DNA of 50,206 nucleotides from Planococcus koreensis (GTDB lineage: Bacteria; Bacillota; Bacilli; Bacillales_A; Planococcaceae), in NCBI RefSeq assembly GCF_004761975.1, contig NZ_RQII01000068.1:1-50206 (forward strand). Reading direction: 5' to 3'. The translations under genes were made by a program, and so were the position numbers. Every line of letters begins with the position of its first letter. The stretch's first letter is position 1. Shown one piece after another: positions 1-8,698 of the stretch. The notes beneath the pieces are model-generated. The model made no database searches. It saw only the letters and a program-made list of their open reading frames with translations, and had not been told where the DNA came from.

Positions 1-1191
1 ATCATTATTGCGGTCAACAAAATGGATAAGCCAAGCGCAAACCCTGATCGCGTGATGCAAGAATTGACTGAGCATGGACTTGTACCTGAAGCATGGGGCG
101 GCGAAACGATTTTCGTTCCGATTTCTGCCCTTAAAGGCGAAGGCATCGATGCATTGCTTGAAATGATCCTGCTTGTTTCTGAAGTCGGTGAATTGAAAGC
201 GAATCCTGCCCGCCGTGCAATCGGTACTGTAATCGAAGCAGAGCTTGATAAAGGCCGCGGTTCAGTTGCTACGTTGCTTGTGCAGGACGGAACACTCAAT
301 GTTGGAGATCCAATCGTTGTCGGCAACACATACGGACGCGTCCGTGCAATGGTCAATGACCTTGGTCGCCGTGTTAAAGATGCAGGCCCATCGACGCCAG
401 TTGAAATCACAGGCTTGAATGACGTACCGCAAGCGGGCGACCGTTTCGTCGTCTTCGAAGACGAAAAAACTGCACGCCAAGTCGGCGAAACTCGTGCAAC
501 TTCAGCGCTTCAAGTTCAGCGTTCTGAGAAAACACGCGTCACGCTCGATAACTTATTCGACCAGTTGAAGCAAGGCGAAATGAAAGAATTGAACTTGATC
601 GTCAAAGCTGACGTACAAGGTTCGGTTGAAGCGATGGCTGCTTCATTGATGAAAATCGATGTTGAAGGCGTCAATGTTAAAATCATCCACACGGGCGCAG
701 GCGCCATTACGGAATCAGACGTTGCTCTTGCAGCAGCATCAAATGCAATTGTCATCGGCTTTAACGTACGCCCTGACATCAACGCAAAACGTGCTGCAGA
801 AGCAGAAGGCGTAGATATCCGCCTGCACCGCATCATTTATAAAGTAATCGAAGAAATCGAATTTGCGATGAAAGGGTTATTGGACCCTGAATTCGAAGAG
901 AAAATCATCGGCCAAGCCGAAGTGCGCAGCACATTCAAAGTCTCTAAAGTCGGGACAATTGCCGGAAGCTATGTAATCGAAGGCAAAATCACCCGCGACA
1001 GCGGCGTCCGCGTCATCCGTGAAGGCATCGTCGTATTCGAAGGCGAGATCGACACGTTGAAACGATTCAAAGACGATGCAAAAGAAGTTGCAAAAGGCTA
1101 CGAATGCGGTATCACGATTAAAAACTTCAATGATGTCAAAGAACTTGATATCATCGAAGCTTACATCATGGAAGAAATCGAACGTAAATGA
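1..1191 (+). CDS. infB: translation initiation factor IF-2, C-terminal part
   Basis: The frame is open from the first base, so the N-terminus and the first G-domain motifs lie outside the window. The visible 396 residues begin inside the GTPase domain: the NKMD guanine-specificity motif (NKxD) is at residues 7-10. They continue through the IF-2 beta-barrel and C-terminal domains that bind fMet-tRNA. IF-2 is the GTPase that places initiator tRNA on the 30S subunit and promotes subunit joining. The stop codon overlaps the next start in ATGA, which suggests translational coupling to ylxP. The order infB-ylxP-rbfA-truB-ribF-rpsO-pnp is the conserved distal part of the nusA-infB operon of Bacillales. 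Confidence 0.97.
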   Translation: MIIAVNKMDKPSANPDRVMQELTEHGLVPEAWGGETIFVPISALKGEGIDALLEMILLVSEVGELKANPARRAIGTVIEAELDKGRGSVATLLVQDGTLNVGDPIVVGNTYGRVRAMVNDLGRRVKDAGPSTPVEITGLNDVPQAGDRFVVFEDEKTARQVGETRATSALQVQRSEKTRVTLDNLFDQLKQGEMKELNLIVKADVQGSVEAMAASLMKIDVEGVNVKIIHTGAGAITESDVALAAASNAIVIGFNVRPDINAKRAAEAEGVDIRLHRIIYKVIEEIEFAMKGLLDPEFEEKIIGQAEVRSTFKVSKVGTIAGSYVIEGKITRDSGVRVIREGIVVFEGEIDTLKRFKDDAKEVAKGYECGITIKNFNDVKELDIIEAYIMEEIERK

Positions 1192-1466
1192 TTCTCTACA
1201 TGGAATGTGAATTCTTCATTCCAGTAGCCCATTCGTTAAAAGAAAAACGGGCAGTGGTCAAAAGCATGCTGACCCGTTCAAGACAGAAATTCAATGTTTC
1301 CGGTGCGGAAATTGATCACCAGAACGTCTGGCAGCGAACGCGCCTTGCATTTGTCACTGTGTCTTCTTCGAAAGATGCAGCGGACAAAGAAATCGAGCGC
1401 GTCCTGCACTTTCTGGAAAGCAATCCAGCATGGGAATGCCTTGAAATCCATAAAGAATATTTGTAA
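1188..1466 (+). CDS. ylxP: DUF503 family protein YlxP
   Basis: A 92-residue protein with the DUF503 hallmark [12 protein letters not shown] near residue 16 and the segment [17 protein letters not shown] in the middle. It overlaps the infB stop by four bases (ATGA), so its translation is probably coupled to infB. YlxP is a small conserved protein always found between infB and rbfA in Bacillales. Its role is not well defined; the position suggests ribosome assembly or RNA-related work. Length is that of the family. Confidence 0.93.
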   Translation: MILYMECEFFIPVAHSLKEKRAVVKSMLTRSRQKFNVSGAEIDHQNVWQRTRLAFVTVSSSKDAADKEIERVLHFLESNPAWECLEIHKEYL

Positions 1467-1484
1467 GAACGAGGTGAAGTAAAA

Positions 1485-1838
1485 ATGACTATGCGCTCTA
1501 ATCGTGTAGGCGAGCAAATGAAAAAAGAGCTTAGCGACATTATCAGCCGTAAGCTGAAAGATCCGCGCATCGGTTTCGTAACCGTGACGGATGTGGAAGT
1601 TACAGGTGATCTTCAGCAAGCGACTGTTTATATCAGCGTGCTTGGTGATGATAAAGCGAAAGAACAAACTTTGCTCGGCTTGTCTAAGTCAAAAGGTTTT
1701 ATCCGTTCTGAAATCGGACAGCGGATCCGGCTGCGCAAAACGCCGGAATTGTCGTTTGAAATTGACTCCTCTGTAGCATACGGGAACCGGATCGATTCAC
1801 TATTGCGTGACATCAAAGAACCGAACGAAGAACAATGA
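1485..1838 (+). CDS. rbfA: 30S ribosome-binding factor A
   Basis: A 117-residue RbfA. It starts [13 protein letters not shown], carries the [16 protein letters not shown] segment around residue 28, and keeps the single KH-like fold pattern. RbfA binds the 5' helix region of 16S rRNA during late 30S maturation and cold adaptation. A GAGGTGA ribosome binding site (1471-1477) lies 7 bases before the ATG. A strong terminator follows directly, so the operon appears to be partly interrupted before truB. Confidence 0.96.
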   Translation: MTMRSNRVGEQMKKELSDIISRKLKDPRIGFVTVTDVEVTGDLQQATVYISVLGDDKAKEQTLLGLSKSKGFIRSEIGQRIRLRKTPELSFEIDSSVAYGNRIDSLLRDIKEPNEEQ

Positions 1839-1848
1839 TCCCACCCGA

Positions 1849-1889
1849 AGCCTGCTGTCTAATTTTCTTAGATCAGCAGGCTTTTTTTG
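1849..1889 (+). terminator. intrinsic terminator after rbfA
   Basis: The arms AGCCTGCTG (1849-1857) and CAGCAGGCT (1874-1882) pair perfectly and are followed by a run of seven T. It separates rbfA from truB, so truB-ribF may need read-through or a promoter of their own. No clear promoter is seen in 1890-1950. Confidence 0.85.
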
Positions 1890-1950
1890 TGGAAGATGCA
1901 TTAACCGCCAAATAGCGGCGTCAGAAAATATGGCTGGGAGCTGAGATAAG

Positions 1951-2880
1951 ATGGAATTGAACGGCGTTCTCCCTTTATGGAAAGAAAAAGGCATGACTTC
2001 GCATGATTGTGTATTTAAATTAAGAAAAATCTTGAAAACCAAAAAAGTGGGGCATACCGGCACTTTGGATCCGGATGTGGACGGTGTTCTGCCGATTTGC
2101 ATCGGACGCGCGACAAAAGTGGCGGAATACATCACAGACCAAGGCAAAGCGTACGAAGCGGAAGTGACAATCGGCTATTCGACTGAAACGGAAGATGCGA
2201 GCGGTGCGGTTGTCGAAAGGGACGACAGCGATAAAAAGGTGACACGTGAACAGCTGCAGGCTGTGCTGCAAAGTTTAACGGGTGTAATTACGCAAATCCC
2301 TCCGATGTATTCAGCAGTGAAAGTCAATGGCAAAAAGCTTTATGAGTATGCGCGCCAAGGAATTCCTGTAGAACGTCCAGAACGCAAAGTGCGCATCGCC
2401 TCGATCGAATTGCTCGATGATGCACAGGAATGGAGCGGCCAGGAATTGAAATTCTCCATTTTCATCCGCTGCGGCAAAGGCACATATATCCGGACCTTGG
2501 CGGTTCAAATCGGCGAAGCGCTTGGCTTTCCAGCGCACATGTCGAATTTGAGGCGGACGGAATCGGGGAAATTCAAAGCGGAGGATTGCTTTACACTTGC
2601 TCAAGTGGCTGAAATTGCCCAAAATGGAGATATCGGCACGATTCTGAAACCGTTAAGCTACGGCTTAGGGGATTTTCCGGAAACTGAGATTGAAGCAGAT
2701 TTGCTGTTCGGCATAAAGAACGGACAAGTGCTGGACCGCCACCCGATGATGAGTGAACATGAATTTCTTGTGTTTACGGTCAATGGCCAACCGGTCGCGC
2801 TGTATAAGCGCCATCCAGAAAAAGCGGATAAGATGAAGCCTGAAAAAATGTTCGGATTTCCCGAAATCGACGAGGTGTAA
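1951..2880 (+). CDS. truB: tRNA pseudouridine-55 synthase
   Basis: A 309-residue TruB that isomerises U55 in the T-loop of tRNAs to pseudouridine. The catalytic motif GHTGTLDPDVDGVLP places the nucleophile at Asp40. Downstream signatures include YSAVKVNGKKLYEYAR near residue 118 and CGKGTYIRTLA near 176. The ATG is preceded by GGGAG (1936-1940). The last codons supply the ribosome binding site of ribF, which starts one base after the stop. Length and motifs are complete. Confidence 0.96.
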   Translation: MELNGVLPLWKEKGMTSHDCVFKLRKILKTKKVGHTGTLDPDVDGVLPICIGRATKVAEYITDQGKAYEAEVTIGYSTETEDASGAVVERDDSDKKVTREQLQAVLQSLTGVITQIPPMYSAVKVNGKKLYEYARQGIPVERPERKVRIASIELLDDAQEWSGQELKFSIFIRCGKGTYIRTLAVQIGEALGFPAHMSNLRRTESGKFKAEDCFTLAQVAEIAQNGDIGTILKPLSYGLGDFPETEIEADLLFGIKNGQVLDRHPMMSEHEFLVFTVNGQPVALYKRHPEKADKMKPEKMFGFPEIDEV

Positions 2881-2881
2881 G

Positions 2882-3832
2882 ATGAAAATAATCCATTTAA
2901 GCTACCCGAACCACGTTAAACCTTCAGAAAACCTTGGCGCTGTTTCACTGGCGCTCGGTTTTTTTGACGGCGTACATAAGGGACATCAAAAAGTCATCAG
3001 CGAAGCGATCCAGGTTGCTGGCAAGCTTCATGCCAAATCCGCTGTCATGACGTTCGATCCACATCCTTCGCTCGTGCTCGGCGGCAGAAAAGAAGAAGTC
3101 TTCTATATTACGCCGATGCAGGAAAAGATGGAGATCCTGAGTGAAATGGGCGTCGACATCTGTTTTATCGTCCGCTTCACTTCCGACTTTGCACAGCTGA
3201 CTCCCGCACAATTCGTTCAGCACTTTATCAAAGATCTGGGCGTCGTTCATGTGACAGCCGGATTCGATTATTCATTTGGCTGCAAAGGCCAAGGCAATAT
3301 GGAATTGATGCAGGAAATGGCGGATGGTGCGTTTGGTGTCACTATTATCAAGAAGCAGGAAGACAGCGAAGAGAAAATCAGTTCGACGCGGATCCGCAGC
3401 TTGTTGAAGTCCGGTGAAGTCGGGGAAGTTTGCCGGCTTCTCGGGCGGCCGTTCCGCATTTCCGGGACGGTAGTCAATGGCGATAAGCGCGGACGCACGA
3501 TCGGTTTCCCGACGGCCAACGTTGAACAGGAAATCGGCACATTCGTGCCCGGCCGCGGCGTCTATGCTGTCCGGATCTGGGTGCAAGGTGCGGTTTACGA
3601 CGGAGTCTGCAATGTCGGCTTCAAACCGACATTCAACAACCCCGATGAGAAAAGGCTCAGCGTCGAAGTCCACATCTTGGATTTTGATAAGAACATCTAC
3701 GGAGAAATGGTCCTTGTTGACTGGTATGCACGCATCCGCGACGAGCAGAAGTTTTCGGGCATCGAAGAACTGAAGAGCCAGATCCAGCGCGACAAGGAAA
3801 CAGCAATTGAATTTTTTAAATCCCAAGGCTGA
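2882..3832 (+). CDS. ribF: bifunctional riboflavin kinase / FAD synthetase
   Basis: A 316-residue RibF. The N-terminal nucleotidyltransferase domain shows [14 protein letters not shown] (residues about 27-40, an HxGH-like adenylylation site) and later [14 protein letters not shown]. The C-terminal riboflavin kinase domain shows [11 protein letters not shown] near residue 203. The enzyme makes FMN from riboflavin and FAD from FMN. It follows truB by one base and uses the GAGGTG at the end of truB as ribosome binding site, so the two are a coupled pair. Confidence 0.96.
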   Translation: MKIIHLSYPNHVKPSENLGAVSLALGFFDGVHKGHQKVISEAIQVAGKLHAKSAVMTFDPHPSLVLGGRKEEVFYITPMQEKMEILSEMGVDICFIVRFTSDFAQLTPAQFVQHFIKDLGVVHVTAGFDYSFGCKGQGNMELMQEMADGAFGVTIIKKQEDSEEKISSTRIRSLLKSGEVGEVCRLLGRPFRISGTVVNGDKRGRTIGFPTANVEQEIGTFVPGRGVYAVRIWVQGAVYDGVCNVGFKPTFNNPDEKRLSVEVHILDFDKNIYGEMVLVDWYARIRDEQKFSGIEELKSQIQRDKETAIEFFKSQG

Positions 3833-3841
3833 CCGACGGTG

Positions 3842-3870
3842 TTGATTTTGCACGGGGCATATGCTATGAT
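3842..3870 (+). promoter_or_regulatory. sigma-A type promoter of rpsO
   Basis: TTGATT (3842-3847) and TATGAT (3865-3870) are separated by exactly 17 bases, directly downstream of ribF. Transcription would start near 3877, leaving a leader of about 90 bases before rpsO. Confidence 0.75.
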
Positions 3871-3876
3871 TTGTTA

Positions 3877-3969
3877 GTACTGAAACAGTACAAACCATTG
3901 CTTGGCAAATCGAATCACCAACGTTTGCTCAGTAATTGGGGATATCAGAAATTAGGAGGTGGACACAGT
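3877..3969 (+). promoter_or_regulatory. rpsO 5' leader with 5'-terminal hairpin
   Basis: The expected transcript begins with a perfect hairpin: GTACTG (3877-3882), loop AAA, CAGTAC (3886-3891). A second weaker pairing, GCAAA/TTTGC, can form further down before the AGGAGGT ribosome binding site (3955-3961). S15 of several bacteria is known to repress its own translation by binding the leader. That this leader does so is inference. Confidence 0.4.
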
Positions 3970-4239
3970 ATGGCAATCACTCAAGAGCGTAAAAATGAAT
4001 TGATCAGTGAATACAAAGTGCACGATACAGATACTGGATCTGCACATATTCAAATCGCCATTCTTACAGAAGACATCAACAACTTGAACGAACATTTGCG
4101 TACCCACAAGAAAGATCACCACTCACGCCGTGGACTTTTCAAAATGGTAGGACGCCGTCGTAACTTGCTTAAATACTTGCGCGAGAACGATGTACAAGGT
4201 TACCGTGACTTGATCGCGAAACTTGGCTTACGCCGATAA
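3970..4239 (+). CDS. rpsO: 30S ribosomal protein S15
   Basis: An 89-residue S15, which binds the central domain of 16S rRNA early in 30S assembly. Family signatures are [18 protein letters not shown] and the basic [21 protein letters not shown] segment. The frame is open upstream, but the start is fixed at the ATG 9 bases after a perfect AGGAGGT (3955-3961), which gives the usual family N-terminus [11 protein letters not shown]. It has its own promoter and terminator and so forms a single-gene unit inside the operon. Confidence 0.97.
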   Translation: MAITQERKNELISEYKVHDTDTGSAHIQIAILTEDINNLNEHLRTHKKDHHSRRGLFKMVGRRRNLLKYLRENDVQGYRDLIAKLGLRR

Positions 4240-4249
4240 TAACAACCAG

Positions 4250-4281
4250 AAAAAAGCGGGATTCGTCCCGCTTTTTCTTTA
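4250..4281 (+). terminator. intrinsic terminator after rpsO
   Basis: AAAAGCGGGA and TCCCGCTTTTT pair around a TTCG tetraloop just after the stop codon. The GC-rich stem and T tract make this a strong factor-independent terminator. Confidence 0.9.
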
Positions 4282-4334
4282 TGCGTAAAAAATTCAACAT
4301 TCAATCGCATGATGAATGCTTTTTTGATACACTA

Positions 4335-4669
4335 CTATATAAGTTGAACTAATAAATTTTTACTTGCAGCTACTCCGTAAAACTGCCTCGCTTGCCGCGG
4401 GCGAGCACTGAGCCGCTTCGTCGCTGCGCTCCTGCAGGGTCTCAGCTTTCTCGCTTTCCCGCAGGCGTCTCGGCAGTTTTACTCCGTATCTACAAATAGC
4501 AGAAGCACATAAGCTATTTATTTTTCATAGTGCTTATCCAGCGAAGGCGCGGCAAGGGGCTAGGCGAAGCAGAAAGACAGGCGTTCTTTGCCTGGCTTTT
4601 TGCGGGAGCCATGCCCAAAGCGACCGAAGCGATATTCAGAAGCTTTCTTCTTTAGTTCAACTTATATAG
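4335..4669. mobile_element. MITE-like 335-bp non-coding element with 18-bp terminal inverted repeats
   Basis: The ends are perfect inverted repeats: CTATATAAGTTGAACTAA (4335-4352) and its exact complement (4652-4669). Inside, a second inverted pair (TAAAACTGCC 4378-4387; GGCAGTTTTA 4472-4481) encloses a GC-rich, hairpin-prone core that contrasts with the AT-rich flanks. No frame is open for more than a short stretch. It resembles, from memory, the abundant intergenic repeats of Bacillaceae and Planococcaceae. It fills the rpsO-pnp gap (4282-4757), which otherwise holds only the pnp ribosome binding site. No clean direct target duplication is seen, though GATACA occurs near both outer ends. 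Confidence 0.65.
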
Positions 4670-4757
4670 AAGATACATAAAGAGGAATTTCACTCAGAAA
4701 GCACGTTTACCACGGCTTGACTGGGGATGAAACATTGTAAGAGAGAGGAGCTCGATT

Positions 4758-6872
4758 ATGGAGCAAACTAAAAAAGTCTATACATTCGATTGGGCTGGCC
4801 GCACATTGCAGGTCGAAGTCGGTCAATTAGCAAAACAAGCAAACGGAGCAGCATTAATCCGCTACGGCGATACAGCAGTGCTTTCCACTGCAACTGCTTC
4901 AAAAACGCCGAAGACATTGGATTTCTTCCCGCTCACAGTTAACTATGAAGAGCGTTTATACGCTGTCGGCAAAATCCCTGGCGGTTTCATCAAACGCGAA
5001 GGGCGTCCATCTGAAAAAGCGACGCTTATCAGCCGTTTAATCGACCGTCCAATCCGTCCGTTATTCCCAGACGGCTTCCGCAACGAAGTCCAAGTCATTT
5101 CTATGGTAATGTCTGTTGACCAGGATTGCCCGTCAGAAATGGCCGCAATGTTCGGTTCTTCATTGGCATTGATGATTTCGGATATTCCTTTTGGCGGACC
5201 GATTGCTGGCGTTATCGTTGGAATGGTTGACGGAGAATACATCATCAACCCGACCAATGACCAATTGGCACAAAGCTCGATCAACTTGACTGTTGCCGGA
5301 ACAAAAGATGCGATCAACATGGTGGAAGCGGGAGCGAAAGAAGTTTCTGAAGAAGTCATTTTGGAAGCAATCATGTTCGGCCACGAAGAAATCAAGAAAT
5401 TGATCGCATTCCAGGAAGAGATTGCTGCTGAAGTTGCCAAAGAGAAAACAGCGATTCAATTGTATGAATTGGACCCGATCTTGATGGAAGAAATCAAATC
5501 GGCTGTTGAAACTGATTTGGTCAATGCTGTCCAAGTAAGTGAAAAACAGGAGCGCAATGACGCGATTGCTGCAGTCAAAGAACGCGTTTTGGAAACTTAT
5601 GCAGATTCTGATGATGCAGTGAAGAAACAAGCCGGCCAAATTTTAGATAAAATGGTCAAAGATGAAGTTCGCCGCTTAATCACGGATGAAAAAATCCGTC
5701 CAGATGGCCGTGCGCCTTCTGAAATCCGTGCATTATCTTCTGAAATCGGGCTATTGAAACGCACACACGGTTCAGGTTTGTTCACACGCGGGCAGACGCA
5801 AGCGATGAGCATCTGTACACTTGGTGCACTTGGCGACGTCCAGATCATCGACGGCCTTGGCCTCGATGAATCGAAGCGTTTCATGCATCATTATAATTTC
5901 CCGTTGTTCTCAGTCGGTGAGACTGGATTCCTGCGCGGCCCTGGCCGCCGTGAAATCGGACACGGGGCTCTTGGAGAACGTGCACTTGAAGCTGTTCTTC
6001 CAAGCGAAAAAGACTTCCCGTACACAATCCGCTTAGTTGCGGAAGTATTGGAATCGAACGGCTCTACTTCACAGGCAAGCATCTGTGCTTCTACATTGGC
6101 GATGATGGATGCAGGCGTGCCAATTACTGCACCTGTAGCCGGAATTGCGATGGGACTTGTGAAAAAAGGCGAAAACTATACAGTATTATCCGATATTCAA
6201 GGGATGGAAGATTACCTTGGAGATATGGACTTTAAAGTTGCAGGAACTGCTAAAGGCATCACTGCACTTCAAATGGACATTAAAATCGATGGCCTTTCAC
6301 GCGAAATTCTCGAAGAAGCTTTATCTCAGGCGCAAGTCGGCAGAATCCACATTTTGGAATCTATGCTGGCGACAATTTCTGAGCCGAAAACCCATCTTTC
6401 TGAATTTGCACCGAAAATTATCATGGTCAAAATCAATCCGGATAAAATCCGCGATGTAATCGGACCTGGCGGTAAAGTCATCAACAAAATCATCGAAGAA
6501 ACAGGCGTTAAGATTGATACAGAGCAGGACGGCACAATCTTCGTTTCATCGGTAAATGAAGAAATGAACGCAAAAGCGAAAGCGATGATTGAAAACATCG
6601 TCCGCGAAGCGAAAGTCGGGGAATATTACGAAGGCAAAGTGAAGCGAATTGAAAAATTCGGTGCATTTGTTGAATTGTTCCCAGGCAAAGACGGACTACT
6701 CCACATTTCTGAAATCCAGGAAGCACGGACGAAAGAAGTGGAAGATGTCTTGAAAATGGATGACGTCATCAAAGTGAAAGTTGTCGAAATCGACCGCCAA
6801 GGCCGTGTGAACTTATCTCGCAAGATTGTCTTGAAGGAAGAAAAAGAAGCGGCTGAAAAAGCAGCTGAATAA
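4758..6872 (+). CDS. pnp: polyribonucleotide nucleotidyltransferase (PNPase)
   Basis: A 704-residue 3'-5' phosphorolytic exoribonuclease. In order: first RNase PH domain (with [20 protein letters not shown] near residue 80), helical linker, second RNase PH domain ([20 protein letters not shown] near 375), KH domain with the [11 protein letters not shown] loop (about 569) and S1 domain ([20 protein letters not shown]). The short acidic/basic tail matches Bacillus PNPase. A GAGAGGAG ribosome binding site sits at 4743-4750. PNPase degrades mRNA and in B. subtilis is reported with RNase Y and RNase J, genes also in this window. Confidence 0.98.
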   Translation: MEQTKKVYTFDWAGRTLQVEVGQLAKQANGAALIRYGDTAVLSTATASKTPKTLDFFPLTVNYEERLYAVGKIPGGFIKREGRPSEKATLISRLIDRPIRPLFPDGFRNEVQVISMVMSVDQDCPSEMAAMFGSSLALMISDIPFGGPIAGVIVGMVDGEYIINPTNDQLAQSSINLTVAGTKDAINMVEAGAKEVSEEVILEAIMFGHEEIKKLIAFQEEIAAEVAKEKTAIQLYELDPILMEEIKSAVETDLVNAVQVSEKQERNDAIAAVKERVLETYADSDDAVKKQAGQILDKMVKDEVRRLITDEKIRPDGRAPSEIRALSSEIGLLKRTHGSGLFTRGQTQAMSICTLGALGDVQIIDGLGLDESKRFMHHYNFPLFSVGETGFLRGPGRREIGHGALGERALEAVLPSEKDFPYTIRLVAEVLESNGSTSQASICASTLAMMDAGVPITAPVAGIAMGLVKKGENYTVLSDIQGMEDYLGDMDFKVAGTAKGITALQMDIKIDGLSREILEEALSQAQVGRIHILESMLATISEPKTHLSEFAPKIIMVKINPDKIRDVIGPGGKVINKIIEETGVKIDTEQDGTIFVSSVNEEMNAKAKAMIENIVREAKVGEYYEGKVKRIEKFGAFVELFPGKDGLLHISEIQEARTKEVEDVLKMDDVIKVKVVEIDRQGRVNLSRKIVLKEEKEAAEKAAE

Positions 6873-6884
6873 GAAAAAATAGTG

Positions 6885-6913
6885 AAATTGCCAGCTCCGG
6901 TTGGCAATTTTTT
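6885..6913 (+). terminator. intrinsic terminator after pnp
   Basis: AAATTGCCA (6885-6893) pairs with TGGCAATTT (6902-6910), followed by T6. It lies between the pnp stop and the ribosome binding site of the next gene. Confidence 0.8.
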
Positions 6914-6934
6914 CGCATTAGGAGGAATTTTTCC

Positions 6935-8158
6935 ATGGTTACTATCCATACTTGCGGAAACGGCCTTCGCATTGTTTCCGAATCAATCCCGCATTTCCAC
7001 TCAGTGGCAGTCGGTGTATTTGTCAAAGCCGGCTCACGCGATGAATCCCCTGAAGAAAACGGCATTACGCATTTTATTGAGCATATGCTCTTTAAAGGGA
7101 CAGAAACGCGCTCAGCTAAAGACATCGCAAAAGAGTTTGATCGCATAGGCGGAGATATCAACGCTTATACATCAAAAGAATATACATGCTATTACGCGAA
7201 AATCCTGGACCACCATGCAGAGCATGCGGTCTCGGTGCTTGCGGATATGTTCTTCAATTCCAAAATGGACGTGGTGGAAATCGAGAAAGAGCGGCAAGTC
7301 GTGCTCGAAGAAATCAGCATGACTGAAGACATGCCGGATGACGATGTCCAGGAACAATTATGGCGCGTCATGTACCCGCACCATTCGATGGGTGCGCCGA
7401 TCCTCGGAACAGGCACAACGCTGAAAAGTTTTACGAAAGACAAAATCCAGCATTTTATGGATCGCCATTATACACCGGATAACACCGTTATCTCGGTCGC
7501 AGGAAAAATCACGCCGGAATTGATCCGCTTGATCGAAAAGCTTTTCGGTTCGTTCCGCCGGCTGGAAACTGAAAAAAACTACCGTTTCCCGATTTTCACG
7601 CCAGGCCATTCGTTCAAAACGAAAGAAACCGAGCAAGGCCATCTGAGCTTGGGCTATCCCGGCTTGTCGATCACAGATAAAGATATTTTTAATTTTACGG
7701 TACTGAATAATATTGTCGGCGGCTCGATGTCGTCGCGCCTGTTTCAGGAAATACGGGAAGAACGCGGCCTTGCCTATTCCGTCTATTCCTACCATTCCGC
7801 ATACTCTGACCACGGCACGCTTGCAATCTACGGCGGCACGTTAAACGAGCAAATGGATGCGCTGCAGGAAGTCATCATTACAGAGCTCCAGGAAATCCGC
7901 AAACACGGCCCGACAGCTGAAGAAGTAACGGATTCCAAAGAGCAGCTGAAAGGCAATGTGATGCTTGGGCTTGAAAGCACCAGCGCACGCATGAACCGCA
8001 ACGGCAAAAATGAATTGCTGTTGAGAAAACATCCGAGCTATGATGAAATCCTGGCCCGCATCGAAGCCGTTTCACCAGAGCGCGTCACTTCGCTGCTGGA
8101 AGTATTCGATGGAGATCCAGCCATCTCAATTATCCGCTCCAAGATGGACGAAGCTTAA
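6935..8158 (+). CDS. mlpA: M16 family zinc metallopeptidase (MlpA/YmxG-like)
   Basis: A 407-residue M16 peptidase. The inverted zinc motif HFIEH (His46, Glu49, His50) and the third ligand region VLEEISM (Glu126) are intact, so it should be catalytically active. The C-terminal half carries the family's second fold (GGSMSSRLFQEIREERGLAYSV). In B. subtilis this gene (mlpA/ymxG) follows pnp and ylxY. Here the sporulation deacetylase ylxY is absent, and the gene follows pnp directly with GGAGGAA at 6921-6927. Substrates are not known from the sequence. Confidence 0.9.
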   Translation: MVTIHTCGNGLRIVSESIPHFHSVAVGVFVKAGSRDESPEENGITHFIEHMLFKGTETRSAKDIAKEFDRIGGDINAYTSKEYTCYYAKILDHHAEHAVSVLADMFFNSKMDVVEIEKERQVVLEEISMTEDMPDDDVQEQLWRVMYPHHSMGAPILGTGTTLKSFTKDKIQHFMDRHYTPDNTVISVAGKITPELIRLIEKLFGSFRRLETEKNYRFPIFTPGHSFKTKETEQGHLSLGYPGLSITDKDIFNFTVLNNIVGGSMSSRLFQEIREERGLAYSVYSYHSAYSDHGTLAIYGGTLNEQMDALQEVIITELQEIRKHGPTAEEVTDSKEQLKGNVMLGLESTSARMNRNGKNELLLRKHPSYDEILARIEAVSPERVTSLLEVFDGDPAISIIRSKMDEA

Positions 8159-8209
8159 TCACAAGCTAGTTTTATAGAAGGACCTTCTTTTGAGTCCAAT
8201 AATAAATGG

Positions 8210-8241
8210 ATGCATTTCGCTAATGGCGAAATGCATTTTTT
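8210..8241 (+). terminator. intrinsic terminator after mlpA
   Basis: ATGCATTTCGC (8210-8220) pairs perfectly with GCGAAATGCAT (8226-8236), followed by a T tract. Confidence 0.85.
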
Positions 8242-8251
8242 CAATTAAAGG

Positions 8252-8279
8252 AGCCGTTCGCAGAAGCGAGCGGCTTTTC
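8252..8279 (+). terminator. second terminator-like hairpin
   Basis: AGCCGTTCGC (8252-8261) and GCGAGCGGCT (8266-8275) form a 10-bp stem with one G-T pair, a four-base loop, and a short T run. It follows the first terminator by about 10 bases and may act as a back-up stop. Confidence 0.6.
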
Positions 8280-8352
8280 ATAATGGGTTCTTCAACTTGG
8301 GTCGAAGCGAGACGCTTATTGGCTAGTGCCGGATAAAAGCCGAATAAGCCGT

Positions 8353-8457
8353 GTTAACAGCCGTTGAATGCATGTTGATGATCTGCCAACGCATGTTAAC
8401 TTCGATTTAATACATGTTAAACCCGATTTAACACGGGTTAACGGAAAAGGCGACTCT
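8353..8457. repeat. imperfect 21-bp tandem repeat (GTTAAC-type units)
   Basis: Five consecutive 21-base units start at 8353, 8374, 8395, 8416 and 8437, each beginning GTTRA; three of them begin GTTAAC. Units three and four share CGATTTAA in the same phase. The 540-base gap between mlpA and asd (8159-8698) holds two hairpins, this repeat, and then AT-rich sequence up to the asd promoter region. It contains no convincing gene. The period of 21 is a multiple of three and of two helical turns. Confidence 0.6.
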
Positions 8458-8698
8458 ATGAAACCGTTGAAGATTATCAAGAAACTGGATATACTTCTTT
8501 TTTCTTTTATTGCAAAGAAATATTTTATTATTAATCCCTTTTGAATGGAGCGCAGGGCTTCGAACAAGTTGAAGCGAAATGAAAAGTTTATGAAAAGTGC
8601 TTTATGAGCAATAGTGAGTGGAATATTCAATGATCTATTTCTCTAGCGTAGTGAATTGTGGTACAATTACGCCAATAATCTTTGAAGGAGCGAGTTGT

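Noticed and set aside
4717..4745. TTGACT upstream of pnp as a promoter
   Set aside because: No acceptable -10 at 16-18 bases; the nearest candidates are at 12 bases. pnp may be transcribed from further upstream, so no promoter is called.
8316..8630. 104-residue - strand frame with heptapeptide-like repeats (LTRVKSG, LTCIKSK, LTCVGRS)
   Set aside because: It begins at a TTG without a ribosome binding site and owes its repeats to the 21-bp tandem DNA repeat, which keeps the frame open. No recognisable protein family.
8159..8698. Lysine riboswitch before asd
   Set aside because: I could not trace the conserved lysine-element core; the space is filled by two hairpins, the 21-bp repeat and AT-rich sequence.
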